Shown here one piece after another: positions 54,190 to 63,210 of a stretch of 64,000 nt of DNA; within the stretch, counting starts at the first letter, position 1; every line of letters begins with the position of its first letter. Source of the DNA: Chitinispirillum alkaliphilum (GTDB lineage Bacteria; Fibrobacterota; Chitinivibrionia; Chitinivibrionales; Chitinispirillaceae); assembly GCA_001045525.1 (NCBI GenBank), contig LDWW01000011.1, positions 1-64,000 of the forward strand, in the 5' to 3' direction. The position numbers and the translations under genes were made by a program. The notes under the pieces were generated by a model. It worked only from the letters and a program-made list of their open reading frames with translations, searched no databases and had not been told where the DNA came from.

Positions 54190-54217
54190 TTGCCCATTAC
54201 TGAACTATTTTTATAAT
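54190..54217 (+). promoter_or_regulatory. Candidate promoter of the wzz-led cluster
   Basis: TTGCCC (54190-54195) and a perfect TATAAT (54212-54217) are 16 bases apart. Transcription would start near 54224, giving a leader of about 73 bases before the wzz ATG. Confidence 0.45.
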
Positions 54218-54296
54218 TATGAAAACCTTTATGCAAATATTTTTTCCTTATTCTTCAGGAAAACCCAAAACAACACACCGCTCTCAGAAAAGATAG

Positions 54297-55328
54297 ATGA
54301 AACAAACAGGTAATCATTCAGAACAGCCAGCCTCAAAGGTCGCCGCAGATACTACTACCTCATCGGATGAAATTTCCCTTATCGATTTGATACTGATTTT
54401 GTGGAGGGGGAAGTATATCATTATTGCCTGCACCATACTGGCTACATTTTCCGGAGTGATTCATGCACTGCGGGCTCCGGAGGTGTTTACCTCTACTTCC
54501 CATTTTATTACCAAAACGGGGCGGTCTGGTGGAGCGGGGAATTTAGGACAACTTGCAGCAATGGCTGGAGTTTCTATGGACAGAGGGGGAAGGGTTGATC
54601 CTTCAGAATATCTCGACCGAGTGATCCAGGACCAACATTTTTTGACTACTTTTTATGAGAGAAAGTGGTTCTTTGGAGGAGATTCTCTTCCGCTGGAAGA
54701 GATACTTGAGATTGAGAAAGATACAACAGTAGGTAACTGGCAGCACAGGTATCATATGGCAAAGCTGGACAGGATCAGGAGAGGTAACATCATTGATCTA
54801 AGCAAAGACGTCAGAACAGGTATTCTTACCCTTCGCTCCAATGCCCCTGATCCGCAGCTTGCGTACGATTTAAACACATATACTCTTGATTGGATAAGTG
54901 ATTACATTCGTAACTCCCTTCAGACACAAGCCCGGGAAAAGAGGAGCTTTATAGAGGAGAGGCTTAGTGAGGTCAGGGCTGATCTGCAGAGAAGTGAAAA
55001 TGCACTTGCCAGGTTTAAAGAACGAAACATAATGAGCACTTCTCCTAAAGTAGTTGTAGAAGAAGGACGCCTTACAAGACAGGTAACGCTGAATCAGGAG
55101 ATGTATCTGCAGCTACAGAAGCAGTATGAGATGGCGAGGATTGAGGAATTGGATGATCAGACACTGGTGCAGGTGGTGAGGAGCGCGGAGGTGCCAGTGA
55201 GGAGAAGCAGGCCGAAGAGGACGCAAATGGTAATAATATCTTCTTTAGTGGGTGTTCTTCTAGGGCTATTAATGGCTTTTGTTCACAATTGTTTGTTAAA
55301 AGTAATAAGAACACTTCGTTTGGGTTGA
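54297..55328 (+). CDS. Wzz-type polysaccharide chain-length regulator
   Basis: 343 residues. An N-terminal membrane helix (about 33-55) follows ISLIDLILILWRGKYIII, the typical Wzz start. The periplasmic part contains GNLGQLAAMAGVS and a long coiled coil (about 205-285), and a second helix (about 305-330, VIISSLVGVLLGLLMAFVH) closes the protein. Wzz sets the length of O-antigen or capsule chains made by Wzy. No C-terminal tyrosine kinase domain is present. It opens the AT-rich glycan cluster. Confidence 0.88.
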   Translation: MKQTGNHSEQPASKVAADTTTSSDEISLIDLILILWRGKYIIIACTILATFSGVIHALRAPEVFTSTSHFITKTGRSGGAGNLGQLAAMAGVSMDRGGRVDPSEYLDRVIQDQHFLTTFYERKWFFGGDSLPLEEILEIEKDTTVGNWQHRYHMAKLDRIRRGNIIDLSKDVRTGILTLRSNAPDPQLAYDLNTYTLDWISDYIRNSLQTQAREKRSFIEERLSEVRADLQRSENALARFKERNIMSTSPKVVVEEGRLTRQVTLNQEMYLQLQKQYEMARIEELDDQTLVQVVRSAEVPVRRSRPKRTQMVIISSLVGVLLGLLMAFVHNCLLKVIRTLRLG

Positions 55329-55415
55329 AACACACTTACAATATTTGGGAGTTTCCAACTATAGCATGTGTGGACAAGACATTGGTTTGTCCTACACTTT
55401 AGCCATGGTCAGACT

Positions 55416-56981
55416 ATGACAGAGAAGAATTCAAAAATAATAACGCACAACACAAAATGGTTGTATATTTCGAAGTTCTCCTGTCAAATAGTGGGTCTTT
55501 TTGCTACAATTTTAGTCATCAGAAAATTACCTGTTGAAATATTCGGTACATACAATTTGTTACTTGGCTCGGTATTGTTAATGGAGGTAATTACAATATC
55601 AGCAGTTTCTAATGTCTTCAATAGATACATACCTGAGTTAGTCACAAAAAAGCAATATGCTGTTTACAAAAAGTTGATAATTTGTGGATTCATGTATTCT
55701 ACTATTTTGAGTACTGTTTTAGCTGCGATGCTATATTTAAACAGAGGTTTGTTCGCTTCTTTTTTTAATATTCCCGAGTTCAATAATTATCTGGTTAGTT
55801 TCTTGATATATTGCAATTTAAATTTCCTCAAAAAACTAATTGAAACATGCCTTAAATCATTGTTGTTGCATAAAAAAGTAGCAATCACAACAATTATTAG
55901 CAGCATTATACGGACAACTGCATACATTGTTTTCATAGACAAGCTTGATGTTGTAATGCTTTTGTATATTGAAGCTTGTATTTCAGGCTTGTTTGCAATT
56001 AATGGCTTGATTATCTATATCAGGCACAACAAAGGTTTGTACTTAGCTGAAATTAGTACAAAAGGAAATGACGTTCATTCAAAAAGGATGATCAGATATG
56101 GTGCATTATCTGCAATTAATGAATTAGGGGTGGGTGTTGTTGGGAAAACATCGGATTATTTTATTATAGCAGCATTCTCTAACCCTTACTACGTTGGGTT
56201 GTATGCTTTTGCGCATAAGCTTTACAAAATGATTTTCAAAATTTTGCCATATAAAGATTTCCAAACAATAATAAGGCCTGTATTTTTTAAAAAGTACGCT
56301 AATAAATATGATATAGATAGCTTTAGAAATATGTATGCATTTATTGTTAAAATGTTGCTACCTGTGTATGCTTTACCTGCAATATACTTTTTCTTTTTTG
56401 GAAGACATATAATCAATATAGCCTTTGATCCAAAATATTTAAATGCATACTGGGTTGCTGTTGTTGTATTGTCGAGCAATATTTTTCTTGCCTTTTTTTA
56501 TCCACTAGGTCTTACAGTGATGTTGAAAGAAAAAATGGAGTATAATTTATACAGCAAGATAATTGTTGTCTTCAGCGCATTCGCCGGTATTTACGGGATG
56601 AAATATTTTGGTGTTGTTGGGGTTGCGATAGCTTCTTTAATTGGTAGCTTTTTAAAACATTCAATAGTATTGTTTTTCATGAGGGGTTACCCAGAAGTTA
56701 AATACAGACTTAAAGATTATCGCAATTTTTTCATTATTTTGCCTTTTTTGATTCCTTTTTTAGGCGTGCATTATATTTCGCTCAATGTTTTTACACTTAT
56801 AATTACAACAGTTAGTTTTTTTGTTTATGCAATAGCAGTATTTGCAATTTTTCATCCTTACAATGAATACGATCAGCAAATTCTGAGATCGTTAGCACTA
56901 AACATTCCTTTAGCCATGACTGCCAAAAGAGCACTTTACCCAAGCATTCAAAGGGTCAGGGCCAAGATTGCTGTCGAATGA
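55416..56981 (+). CDS. O-antigen flippase (Wzx-like)
   Basis: About 521 residues, 12-14 hydrophobic helices, MATE/PST fold. The N-terminus has WLYISKFSCQIVGLFATILV, then KLPVEIFGTYNLLLG. Wzx moves undecaprenyl-linked repeat units to the periplasmic face for Wzy. The ATG at 55416 gives a normal N-terminus; the frame is open further upstream without a good site. Base composition is markedly AT-rich. The gene ends immediately before the next glycosyltransferase. Confidence 0.87.
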   Translation: MTEKNSKIITHNTKWLYISKFSCQIVGLFATILVIRKLPVEIFGTYNLLLGSVLLMEVITISAVSNVFNRYIPELVTKKQYAVYKKLIICGFMYSTILSTVLAAMLYLNRGLFASFFNIPEFNNYLVSFLIYCNLNFLKKLIETCLKSLLLHKKVAITTIISSIIRTTAYIVFIDKLDVVMLLYIEACISGLFAINGLIIYIRHNKGLYLAEISTKGNDVHSKRMIRYGALSAINELGVGVVGKTSDYFIIAAFSNPYYVGLYAFAHKLYKMIFKILPYKDFQTIIRPVFFKKYANKYDIDSFRNMYAFIVKMLLPVYALPAIYFFFFGRHIINIAFDPKYLNAYWVAVVVLSSNIFLAFFYPLGLTVMLKEKMEYNLYSKIIVVFSAFAGIYGMKYFGVVGVAIASLIGSFLKHSIVLFFMRGYPEVKYRLKDYRNFFIILPFLIPFLGVHYISLNVFTLIITTVSFFVYAIAVFAIFHPYNEYDQQILRSLALNIPLAMTAKRALYPSIQRVRAKIAVE

Positions 56982-58124
56982 ATGAAGAAGGAGTTTTTCT
57001 GTTTGAAAATTGTGATCATTAACAAACACATAAGTGATTCTCTTGGTGGGAGTGAAATGCAATGTGATCTAATTGCACGTGGATTAACTTCAAGAGGCCA
57101 TCAAGTAATTTATTTTGCGGTTATGAAGAAAAATAAAAGTGCCACCGAGTATAATGGTTTACCTTATGATGTCGTCCCATTTGACATAGCAGTTGAAGAT
57201 AAAGGTTCTGAGTTATTTAAAACTATTAGGCCTGATATTGTGTATTGGCGGTATAACAAAAATAAATTGTCCGATATTGTAACAATATGTAAAAGACTAT
57301 CGATACCTTTTGTGTTTGCGATTTCATCTTCTAGCGATGTACATTTTTTGCCAAGTTGGGAGAGAACTCTAGCCATCTACAAACATAAAAATTTTTTGAC
57401 CTCCACAAAAAAGGTTTTGAACAATTTTATTTATCATTTAAGAGCGATTCATGCTTACAAGAATATAGATGCAATTACAACACTTAACAGTGAATATATA
57501 GACATCCTCCCAGTAAAAAAACAGATTACTATTTGGAATGGTGTGCCTACGCAGGTTGGTAAATTCTTTTGGGAAAAACCTTACTGCTTGTGGGTCGCAA
57601 GCATTAAAAGTATCAAGAGGCCGGAGTTGTACATAAGCTTATCAGAAAAGATGGCAGATCGAATACCGGAACTGGATTTTTTGATGGTTGGTTCCATTCA
57701 GGATCCTAGTTACAAAAGAATCATTGAAGAGGCTTCCAAGCAAAGCAATTTTCACTATCTTGGCCCTAAGTCTCCCGAAGATGTGAACAAGGCATTGAAA
57801 GGTGCTCATTGTCTTGTGCATACATGCCAGCGAGAAGGGTTTGGCAATAATTTTATCCAATCCTGGTTAATGGGGTGCCCCACGATATCATATAACTTCG
57901 ATCCGGACAAGTTAATAAAAAATCTCAACATAGGTTTCGTATCTGGAAATGTTGATCAAATGGCATCAGATGTAACTCTACTATGGAATAACAAAGACTT
58001 AAGGGGACAAATAATCAAAAAAGCGATGACTTTTGCTAAAGAAAATATGACACCAGAAGTGATGTGTGAAAAATTAGAGCGTTTCTTAGAAGATGTAATT
58101 GCAAATTATGAAAATTACAATTGA
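56982..58124 (+). CDS. Glycosyltransferase, GT4 family
   Basis: 380 residues by the ATG; a TTG at 57003 preceded by AAGGAG (56988-56993) nine bases upstream gives the more typical start KIVIINKHISDSLGGSEMQ, so it may be the true one. The N-terminal Rossmann fold contains LGGSEMQCDLIARGL and GHQVIYF. The C-terminal half has WVASIKSIKRPELYI and VHTCQREGFGNNFIQSW, the GT4 donor-binding E-x7-E region. It adds one sugar to the repeat unit; donor unknown. Confidence 0.87.
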   Translation: MKKEFFCLKIVIINKHISDSLGGSEMQCDLIARGLTSRGHQVIYFAVMKKNKSATEYNGLPYDVVPFDIAVEDKGSELFKTIRPDIVYWRYNKNKLSDIVTICKRLSIPFVFAISSSSDVHFLPSWERTLAIYKHKNFLTSTKKVLNNFIYHLRAIHAYKNIDAITTLNSEYIDILPVKKQITIWNGVPTQVGKFFWEKPYCLWVASIKSIKRPELYISLSEKMADRIPELDFLMVGSIQDPSYKRIIEEASKQSNFHYLGPKSPEDVNKALKGAHCLVHTCQREGFGNNFIQSWLMGCPTISYNFDPDKLIKNLNIGFVSGNVDQMASDVTLLWNNKDLRGQIIKKAMTFAKENMTPEVMCEKLERFLEDVIANYENYN

Positions 58125-58287
58125 ACCGGTCCGAGATATTGAAAGTTGTAATGGTAAACAGTTTTCTTTGCCTAATAGTGTTCAATTTTTATCTGATGGT
58201 GATTTGGTAGTTGCTGATGGAGGAAATGATAGAGTTTGTCTATTAAACTCTGCCATTGCAGTAGCCGGTGGCAAAGGTTTACATTAA
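58108..58287 (+). pseudogene. NHL-repeat protein fragment
   Basis: 59 residues from ATG 58108, overlapping the end of the glycosyltransferase. FSLPNSVQFLSDGDLVVADG followed by GNDRVCLLN is one NHL beta-propeller repeat. A working NHL propeller needs several such repeats, and no frame after the stop continues it. It is probably the 5' remnant of a larger gene, placed directly before the asparagine-synthase-like gene. Confidence 0.55.
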
Positions 58288-58318
58288 TTAAAAACAAATA
58301 GGACTTTGACCTGTCGCT

Positions 58319-59365
58319 ATGATCTTTAATGAATTTGAAAAAAAAATTAATAGTTACCTTTGGGCCGGTTACAATATTGAAAACGGTTGCCCTAGATGGA
58401 TTTTGGAAAATATTAAAAAAAAGAACGACTATAGCTATTCTTTAAAAGAGGCTATTAACATATTTGATTCTGTTTTTGATGACATTGCAAACAAATGTAA
58501 TAAACAACACATAATACCTCTTAGTGGTGGATGGGATAGCAGAGCAATCTTGGGAGCGGTTATTGAGAGGTTTGGAGCCAAAAGTATTACGACTGTCACT
58601 TACGGTTCACAAGGACAATTAGATTTTGAAATAGGGGCAGCTATTGCTAGAGATGCAGGGGTTAAAAATATTGTTGTAGATTTGCAAGAAATGCTTTTTA
58701 CGTGGGAAAATATTGCAAGAGCAGTGAAGGAGTGTCCTTGGGTTGTCATCGACGGAGCACTATTTAATTCGACTTGTTGGGAGTACGCTGATTCTAACAG
58801 TACAATTTGGAGTGGGTTTTTAGGGGGAATTACAGGAGGTGGTTTATTATCAGATTTATCATATAGACAATTGAAAGACAGCCAAAAAGCTGCTTTGTTT
58901 TCATCAAAACAACAATTTTTCAAAGAATTCTCATTGTGTCATCCGTCCTACTCTTTTGAAAAAGCGTTGCCAAAATCAACAGATAACACTTTTTGTGACA
59001 AATATTTATACTGGTATTTCATGCGACAAACAAACTATATTGCGCCCTCTTTAATAACACGGGTACAATTAGAAGATTGGACTCCCCTTATAAGCAGAGA
59101 TGATGGTAAACAAATTGCGCTACATTTCCTTAATAGAAGGTGGGCAAATTATTGGCTTAACGCGCCCGATGAGGCTTTAAAAAAACAAAGATTATACCTA
59201 GATATTTTAGGAAGTAAGTTTCCAAGATTATTCTCCTTACCAAGCAAATATTCTTTTGGAATGCATCCCAAAAAAAATTACTTGTTAAATTTGCTAAAAC
59301 AAATCATGCAATTAGAAAGCGCATACAAAATAAATACCCACGGCTCAACATACGTTCAATTGTAA
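58319..59365 (+). CDS. Asparagine synthase-like amidotransferase, frameshifted at C-terminus
   Basis: 348 residues in the open frame. PLSGGWDSRAIL is the ATP-pyrophosphatase P-loop; GFLGGITGGG and LEDWTPLISRDDGKQIALHFL match the synthetase C-terminal domain. The N-terminal glutaminase domain is absent. At A8 (59270-59277) the frame should shift: with one extra A the reading continues for about 100 residues to TGA 59590-59592, overlapping the next gene's ATG as ATGA. Within glycan clusters such proteins often amidate sugars or amino acids; that role is an inference. Without the shift the last ~30 residues are non-native. Confidence 0.7.
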   Translation: MIFNEFEKKINSYLWAGYNIENGCPRWILENIKKKNDYSYSLKEAINIFDSVFDDIANKCNKQHIIPLSGGWDSRAILGAVIERFGAKSITTVTYGSQGQLDFEIGAAIARDAGVKNIVVDLQEMLFTWENIARAVKECPWVVIDGALFNSTCWEYADSNSTIWSGFLGGITGGGLLSDLSYRQLKDSQKAALFSSKQQFFKEFSLCHPSYSFEKALPKSTDNTFCDKYLYWYFMRQTNYIAPSLITRVQLEDWTPLISRDDGKQIALHFLNRRWANYWLNAPDEALKKQRLYLDILGSKFPRLFSLPSKYSFGMHPKKNYLLNLLKQIMQLESAYKINTHGSTYVQL

Positions 59366-59592
59366 AAGAGAACTATATAGATTTCAATGAAGCCTTTCGA
59401 AGAAAACCAGATTACAAAGAAACAATGTTAACAGCACTTGATTATTTGAAAAGAAATGATTCTGTGCCATGGATTAATATCGATGAAATATGGAATAGCC
59501 ATACGAAACGTAAAAAAGATTATGGCGACGCACTTGTTGTCTTACTTGGTCTCGCTGCAAATCTAGCTGCAGAAGAAAATGTCAAATTATGA
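59278..59592 (+). pseudogene. Displaced C-terminal part of the asparagine synthase-like gene
   Basis: Coding-like sequence in the -1 frame after the A8 tract. It includes IRKRIQNKYPRLNIRSIVKE, FNEAFRRKPDYKETMLTALD and PWINIDEIW....KRKKDYGDALVVLLGLAANL (pieces), which fit the C-terminal helices of the family. It ends by TGA overlapping the start of the next glycosyltransferase, which supports it being the original gene end. Confidence 0.7.
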
Positions 59593-60704
59593 AAATAGTA
59601 TATTTATCAGCTTCAACCTTACCATCCCGTACTGCAAACAGTATTCATGTAATGAAAATGTGCCAAGCTTTCGTAAGTGCGGGACACGAAGTAATGCTTT
59701 ATGCAAGGAAAGGCAACGGCAAAAATTCTCACGATTCGTTATTTTGTTATTACGGAGTAAAAAAAACATTTAAAATAAAACTATTAAGGCATTTTCGGTT
59801 GCCATACTATGGGCACATCTATGGTTTATTTATTGCCTGCCATGCATTTTTTGCTAAGCCAGACTTGGTTATTGCAAGGCATCCTGCGGGTTGTTTTTTT
59901 TCCACACTCTTTGGTTTGCCTACAGTGTTCGAAATACATGGTCCAATTAGTGAATCTGGTAAAATGACACGATTTTATTTTGAGTTAATAAGAAAACTCC
60001 CGTCTTTCAAAAAGTTAGTTCTTATCACTCATACACTAAAACAACATTATTTAGCTAAGTATAAAGATCTGAACCAAAAGGAAATTGTCGTTCTACCGGA
60101 CGCCGCTGATAACGTAGACCTAAGTGAGATTACACCTAAAGGAATTCGGCTCAAAGACAAACTTAACATAGGCTATACCGGCCATTTGTATAAAGGTAAA
60201 GGGATGGAGGTAATCGCACCGCTTGTTACGGAATGTCTCGAGTATCATTTTCACATCGTAGGTGGTAGGGATAAAGATATAAGTTTTTGGAGTGAACGTC
60301 TCAAGTCTAATAGCAATGTCAGTTTTCACGGGGCAGTAGCACACTCTGATATAGTTGAGTACCTGGTTGATTTTGATATTGTACTTTTGCCAAATCAAAT
60401 GGAAGTGAGTGGAAATGCTGGTAAAGATATTGGAAATTGGACATCACCACTCAAATTATTCGAGTATATGGCTGCCAGAAAGTGCATTATTGCATCGGAT
60501 ATTCCGGTACTAAGAGAAGTCCTTAACGAAAACAATGCCCTATTGTGCAATCCAAATAACATTGATGATTGGGTATCAGCAATAAAGGTTGTGGCTGGCG
60601 ACAGAAATATACGAAACAATATTGCTAAAAATGCATTTAATGATTTCATAAATAATTATACATGGGCAAAAAGAGCAAACAATATTATTGAAAGTATTGG
60701 TTAG
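59589..60704 (+). CDS. Glycosyltransferase, GT4 family
   Basis: 371 residues. MKIVYLSASTLPSRTANSIH is a typical GT4 start with NSIHVMKMC; FEIHGPISESGKM, GYTGHLYKGKGMEVI, then GNWTSPLKLFEYMAARKCII with SDIPVLREVL mark the C-terminal nucleotide-sugar site. Start overlaps the shifted end of the preceding gene (ATGA). It is soluble or membrane-peripheral and acts on the lipid-linked repeat unit. Confidence 0.9.
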   Translation: MKIVYLSASTLPSRTANSIHVMKMCQAFVSAGHEVMLYARKGNGKNSHDSLFCYYGVKKTFKIKLLRHFRLPYYGHIYGLFIACHAFFAKPDLVIARHPAGCFFSTLFGLPTVFEIHGPISESGKMTRFYFELIRKLPSFKKLVLITHTLKQHYLAKYKDLNQKEIVVLPDAADNVDLSEITPKGIRLKDKLNIGYTGHLYKGKGMEVIAPLVTECLEYHFHIVGGRDKDISFWSERLKSNSNVSFHGAVAHSDIVEYLVDFDIVLLPNQMEVSGNAGKDIGNWTSPLKLFEYMAARKCIIASDIPVLREVLNENNALLCNPNNIDDWVSAIKVVAGDRNIRNNIAKNAFNDFINNYTWAKRANNIIESIG

Positions 60705-60708
60705 TTAT

Positions 60709-61845
60709 ATGGTCAACAACATTGTAACAATAACTCCCAACTATCCTAATCCAAAATTTCCTGAACAAGGCACTTTTGTTGAAAGTTTAGTTAGGGAATG
60801 GGCGAACTTGGGGGTTATCGTGGATGTGGTAGCACCAATAAAAATGCCCCTATATATAAAGGCTTTTTTTAAAAAACCTAAAAAGATGAATGTTGCACAT
60901 TCTCATATTGTACGGCCGCACTATTTTTCATTTTCAAATAAAAGGATGGTAGGAATAGATTGCTCATCGTTAAGCAATACACATTTTGTCAAGGCTGCAA
61001 TAAGGGGAAGCAACAGAGTGCGATTACCTTCATTATATTATGGTAAATTTTTACTAAAAGGTGGTAAAGCAGCAGCACTAATGGGTGAAAAGAATAAAAA
61101 GCCAAGTTTTGCCGACTTGGGTGAATCTACATTACTCCAAACTTGTAGTATGAAGGAAATAGAAGAAGCGAGAAAAATCATTTCAAAACTCACAGGAATA
61201 ATTTGTGTTTCAGAGAGATTGCAAGAGGAGGCAATAGAACTTGGTGCCTCACCAGATAAAATTCTCCATGCCCCAAATTGTGTTGATAGAAAAAGGTTCA
61301 AACTTATAGATAAACAATACTGTAGAAAGGTACTTGGGTTACCTTTGAAAGATTTCATAGTATCATTTACTGGTAGTTTCATCGAAAGAAAAGGGCCATT
61401 AAGAGTTCTAAAAGCAATCGAAACACTTGATCCAAGGATCAAGTTGATATTTATAGGTAAAGGCAAACAGGTACCTCGTGGTGATAGGGTTTTGCATGCT
61501 GGCTCTGTACCTAATGAAGATGTTCCATTATGGCTTAACGCATCAGATGTTTTTGTCCTACCTACACTTGCAGAAGGGCATTGTAACGCAATAAATGAAG
61601 CTCTTGCTTGTGGTATACCAGTGGTAAGTTCTGATATACCAGATGTGCGCTGGCAAATACCTAAAGAATGTGGCTTCCTGGTCGATCCCAAAAGCATACC
61701 TTCTATATCTAATAGTATAAATACTTTATTCAGTGATGCTTCAAAGTTATCTTCTGTTACAACTGCTTGCAATGCGTTCTCCAAAAAGCAACAATCCAAT
61801 GTACGCGGTAAAATAATACTTGACTGGTTAAACACACTGCTTTAG
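60709..61845 (+). CDS. Glycosyltransferase, GT4 family
   Basis: About 378 residues from ATG 60709, 4 bases after the preceding stop; a TTG at 60688 in frame is less likely. VTITPNYPNPKFPEQGTFVE is the N-terminal signature of GT4 enzymes that act in exopolysaccharide synthesis. IICVSERLQEEAIELGA, FTGSFIERKGPLRVLKAI and LPTLAEGHCNAINEALACGI followed by PVVSSDIPD complete the fold. Acceptor and donor unknown. Confidence 0.9.
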   Translation: MVNNIVTITPNYPNPKFPEQGTFVESLVREWANLGVIVDVVAPIKMPLYIKAFFKKPKKMNVAHSHIVRPHYFSFSNKRMVGIDCSSLSNTHFVKAAIRGSNRVRLPSLYYGKFLLKGGKAAALMGEKNKKPSFADLGESTLLQTCSMKEIEEARKIISKLTGIICVSERLQEEAIELGASPDKILHAPNCVDRKRFKLIDKQYCRKVLGLPLKDFIVSFTGSFIERKGPLRVLKAIETLDPRIKLIFIGKGKQVPRGDRVLHAGSVPNEDVPLWLNASDVFVLPTLAEGHCNAINEALACGIPVVSSDIPDVRWQIPKECGFLVDPKSIPSISNSINTLFSDASKLSSVTTACNAFSKKQQSNVRGKIILDWLNTLL

Positions 61846-61901
61846 ATAACGTTTTGCATTCTTAAGCTGAAGGGACAATGTTTGAATAAAATGGAAAGCA
61901 T

Positions 61902-63203
61902 ATGAAATATGTGAACAAGCTTACCCAAAAGAACTGTTGGTATCTTACTGTTGTATTGTTTCTGTACATTTATGCACCGTTTCTAAATGTATCTGGTATA
62001 CCTATACATTTACCATACATATACGATTTAGTTTTTGTATTAATTTTTGTTTATATAATCACATACAATACAGTTATAACAAGCTACATTAACTTATTGG
62101 GTTTGTACACAGTTGGTTATGTATGGATATTATTGATTTCTGCAGTAAATGGTGTTTTGGATACCAATATGCAATTGGTATACATTAACGGTTTTTCCAC
62201 AATCCTATCTTCATACGCTATAGCGCATTTATATTTTGAAAAATATAAAGAAGAAGCTGCACAATATATAATCTATGGGGTTTTTGTTTCTGGTGTTGTC
62301 CATGCAATAATTATGGCATTAGCTTTTTTTTCAGATCCATTTAGAACTGTTTTATATAGTTTTGTTGCTCTGAGTGAAACAGGAGCAAGTTTTTATAGAA
62401 GAGGTATAAGATCGCCAGGGCTCACTAGCAGTGGCAGTGACGGGTTATCTGTTTTCCAAGCAAGCACCATGGTTTTTGGCATAGTATATCTTTTTACTAC
62501 CAACAGGAAAAAAACCGAAATAGGAAGAATGTTGATATATGGGACAACTTTTATCGTTCTACTGCTTTCATTATTTTTATCCGCAAGAACTGGATTAGTG
62601 GTATTAATATTTGGAATTGTTTTGTTCATCATTTACAAAGTATTCATCCCTAAAATTGCAATCCGTAAGAAAACGATACAAAAAGTTTGGCTGTTAACTT
62701 GTTTGTGTGCGTTTTTGGTACCTATGTTAATTCATTTGATTATGAACTCTCCATACCATCGAATGGCATATCGTGCATTCGAATTATACTATAATTATAC
62801 TGAAACTGGTGATGTATACACCACCTCAACCAATTCCTTAAAAGAGATGTTCTTTTTACCAGAAAATAAAAACCATTTGTTGTTTGGTGATGGCAACTTC
62901 GGACGTGATTCAAACTTACCTTATATAAGATCTGATGTTGGATATGTGAGGTCAATTTATGGTGCAGGAATTATTGGAACCGTTTTTATGTATATGTGGA
63001 TTTTGTATATTATGATTATGGCTTTGAAATATTGGCAAACAAGCCCAAGGCTAGCATTTCTTTTGGTTTTTTTAGTCTTAACTATACTCCTTTTTAATAT
63101 AAAAGTATTCCATTTTGCTGCTAAGAGGGAAACATTTAAAGTTTTATTTATATTATTTACAGTTCTTTTGTTACAGACAAAATTTAGGTTTAGGGGTAAT
63201 TAA
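61902..63203 (+). CDS. O-antigen polymerase (Wzy-like)
   Basis: 433 residues with 10-12 hydrophobic helices and a large loop (about 290-345, MAYRAFELYYNYTETGDVYT, GDGNFGRDSN). SPGLTSSGSDGLSVFQ near the middle resembles the short conserved patch of O-antigen ligases/polymerases. In a cluster with Wzx and Wzz it is best called the polymerase that links repeat units in the periplasm. Sequence divergence in this family is high, so Wzy versus WaaL is judged by context. Confidence 0.83.
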   Translation: MKYVNKLTQKNCWYLTVVLFLYIYAPFLNVSGIPIHLPYIYDLVFVLIFVYIITYNTVITSYINLLGLYTVGYVWILLISAVNGVLDTNMQLVYINGFSTILSSYAIAHLYFEKYKEEAAQYIIYGVFVSGVVHAIIMALAFFSDPFRTVLYSFVALSETGASFYRRGIRSPGLTSSGSDGLSVFQASTMVFGIVYLFTTNRKKTEIGRMLIYGTTFIVLLLSLFLSARTGLVVLIFGIVLFIIYKVFIPKIAIRKKTIQKVWLLTCLCAFLVPMLIHLIMNSPYHRMAYRAFELYYNYTETGDVYTTSTNSLKEMFFLPENKNHLLFGDGNFGRDSNLPYIRSDVGYVRSIYGAGIIGTVFMYMWILYIMIMALKYWQTSPRLAFLLVFLVLTILLFNIKVFHFAAKRETFKVLFILFTVLLLQTKFRFRGN

Positions 63204-63210
63204 GTAAGCT

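Noticed and set aside
61038-61835. 265-residue open frame on the minus strand
   Set aside because: It is antisense to a clear GT4 glycosyltransferase, has Ser/Leu-rich composition typical of shadow frames and no family motif.
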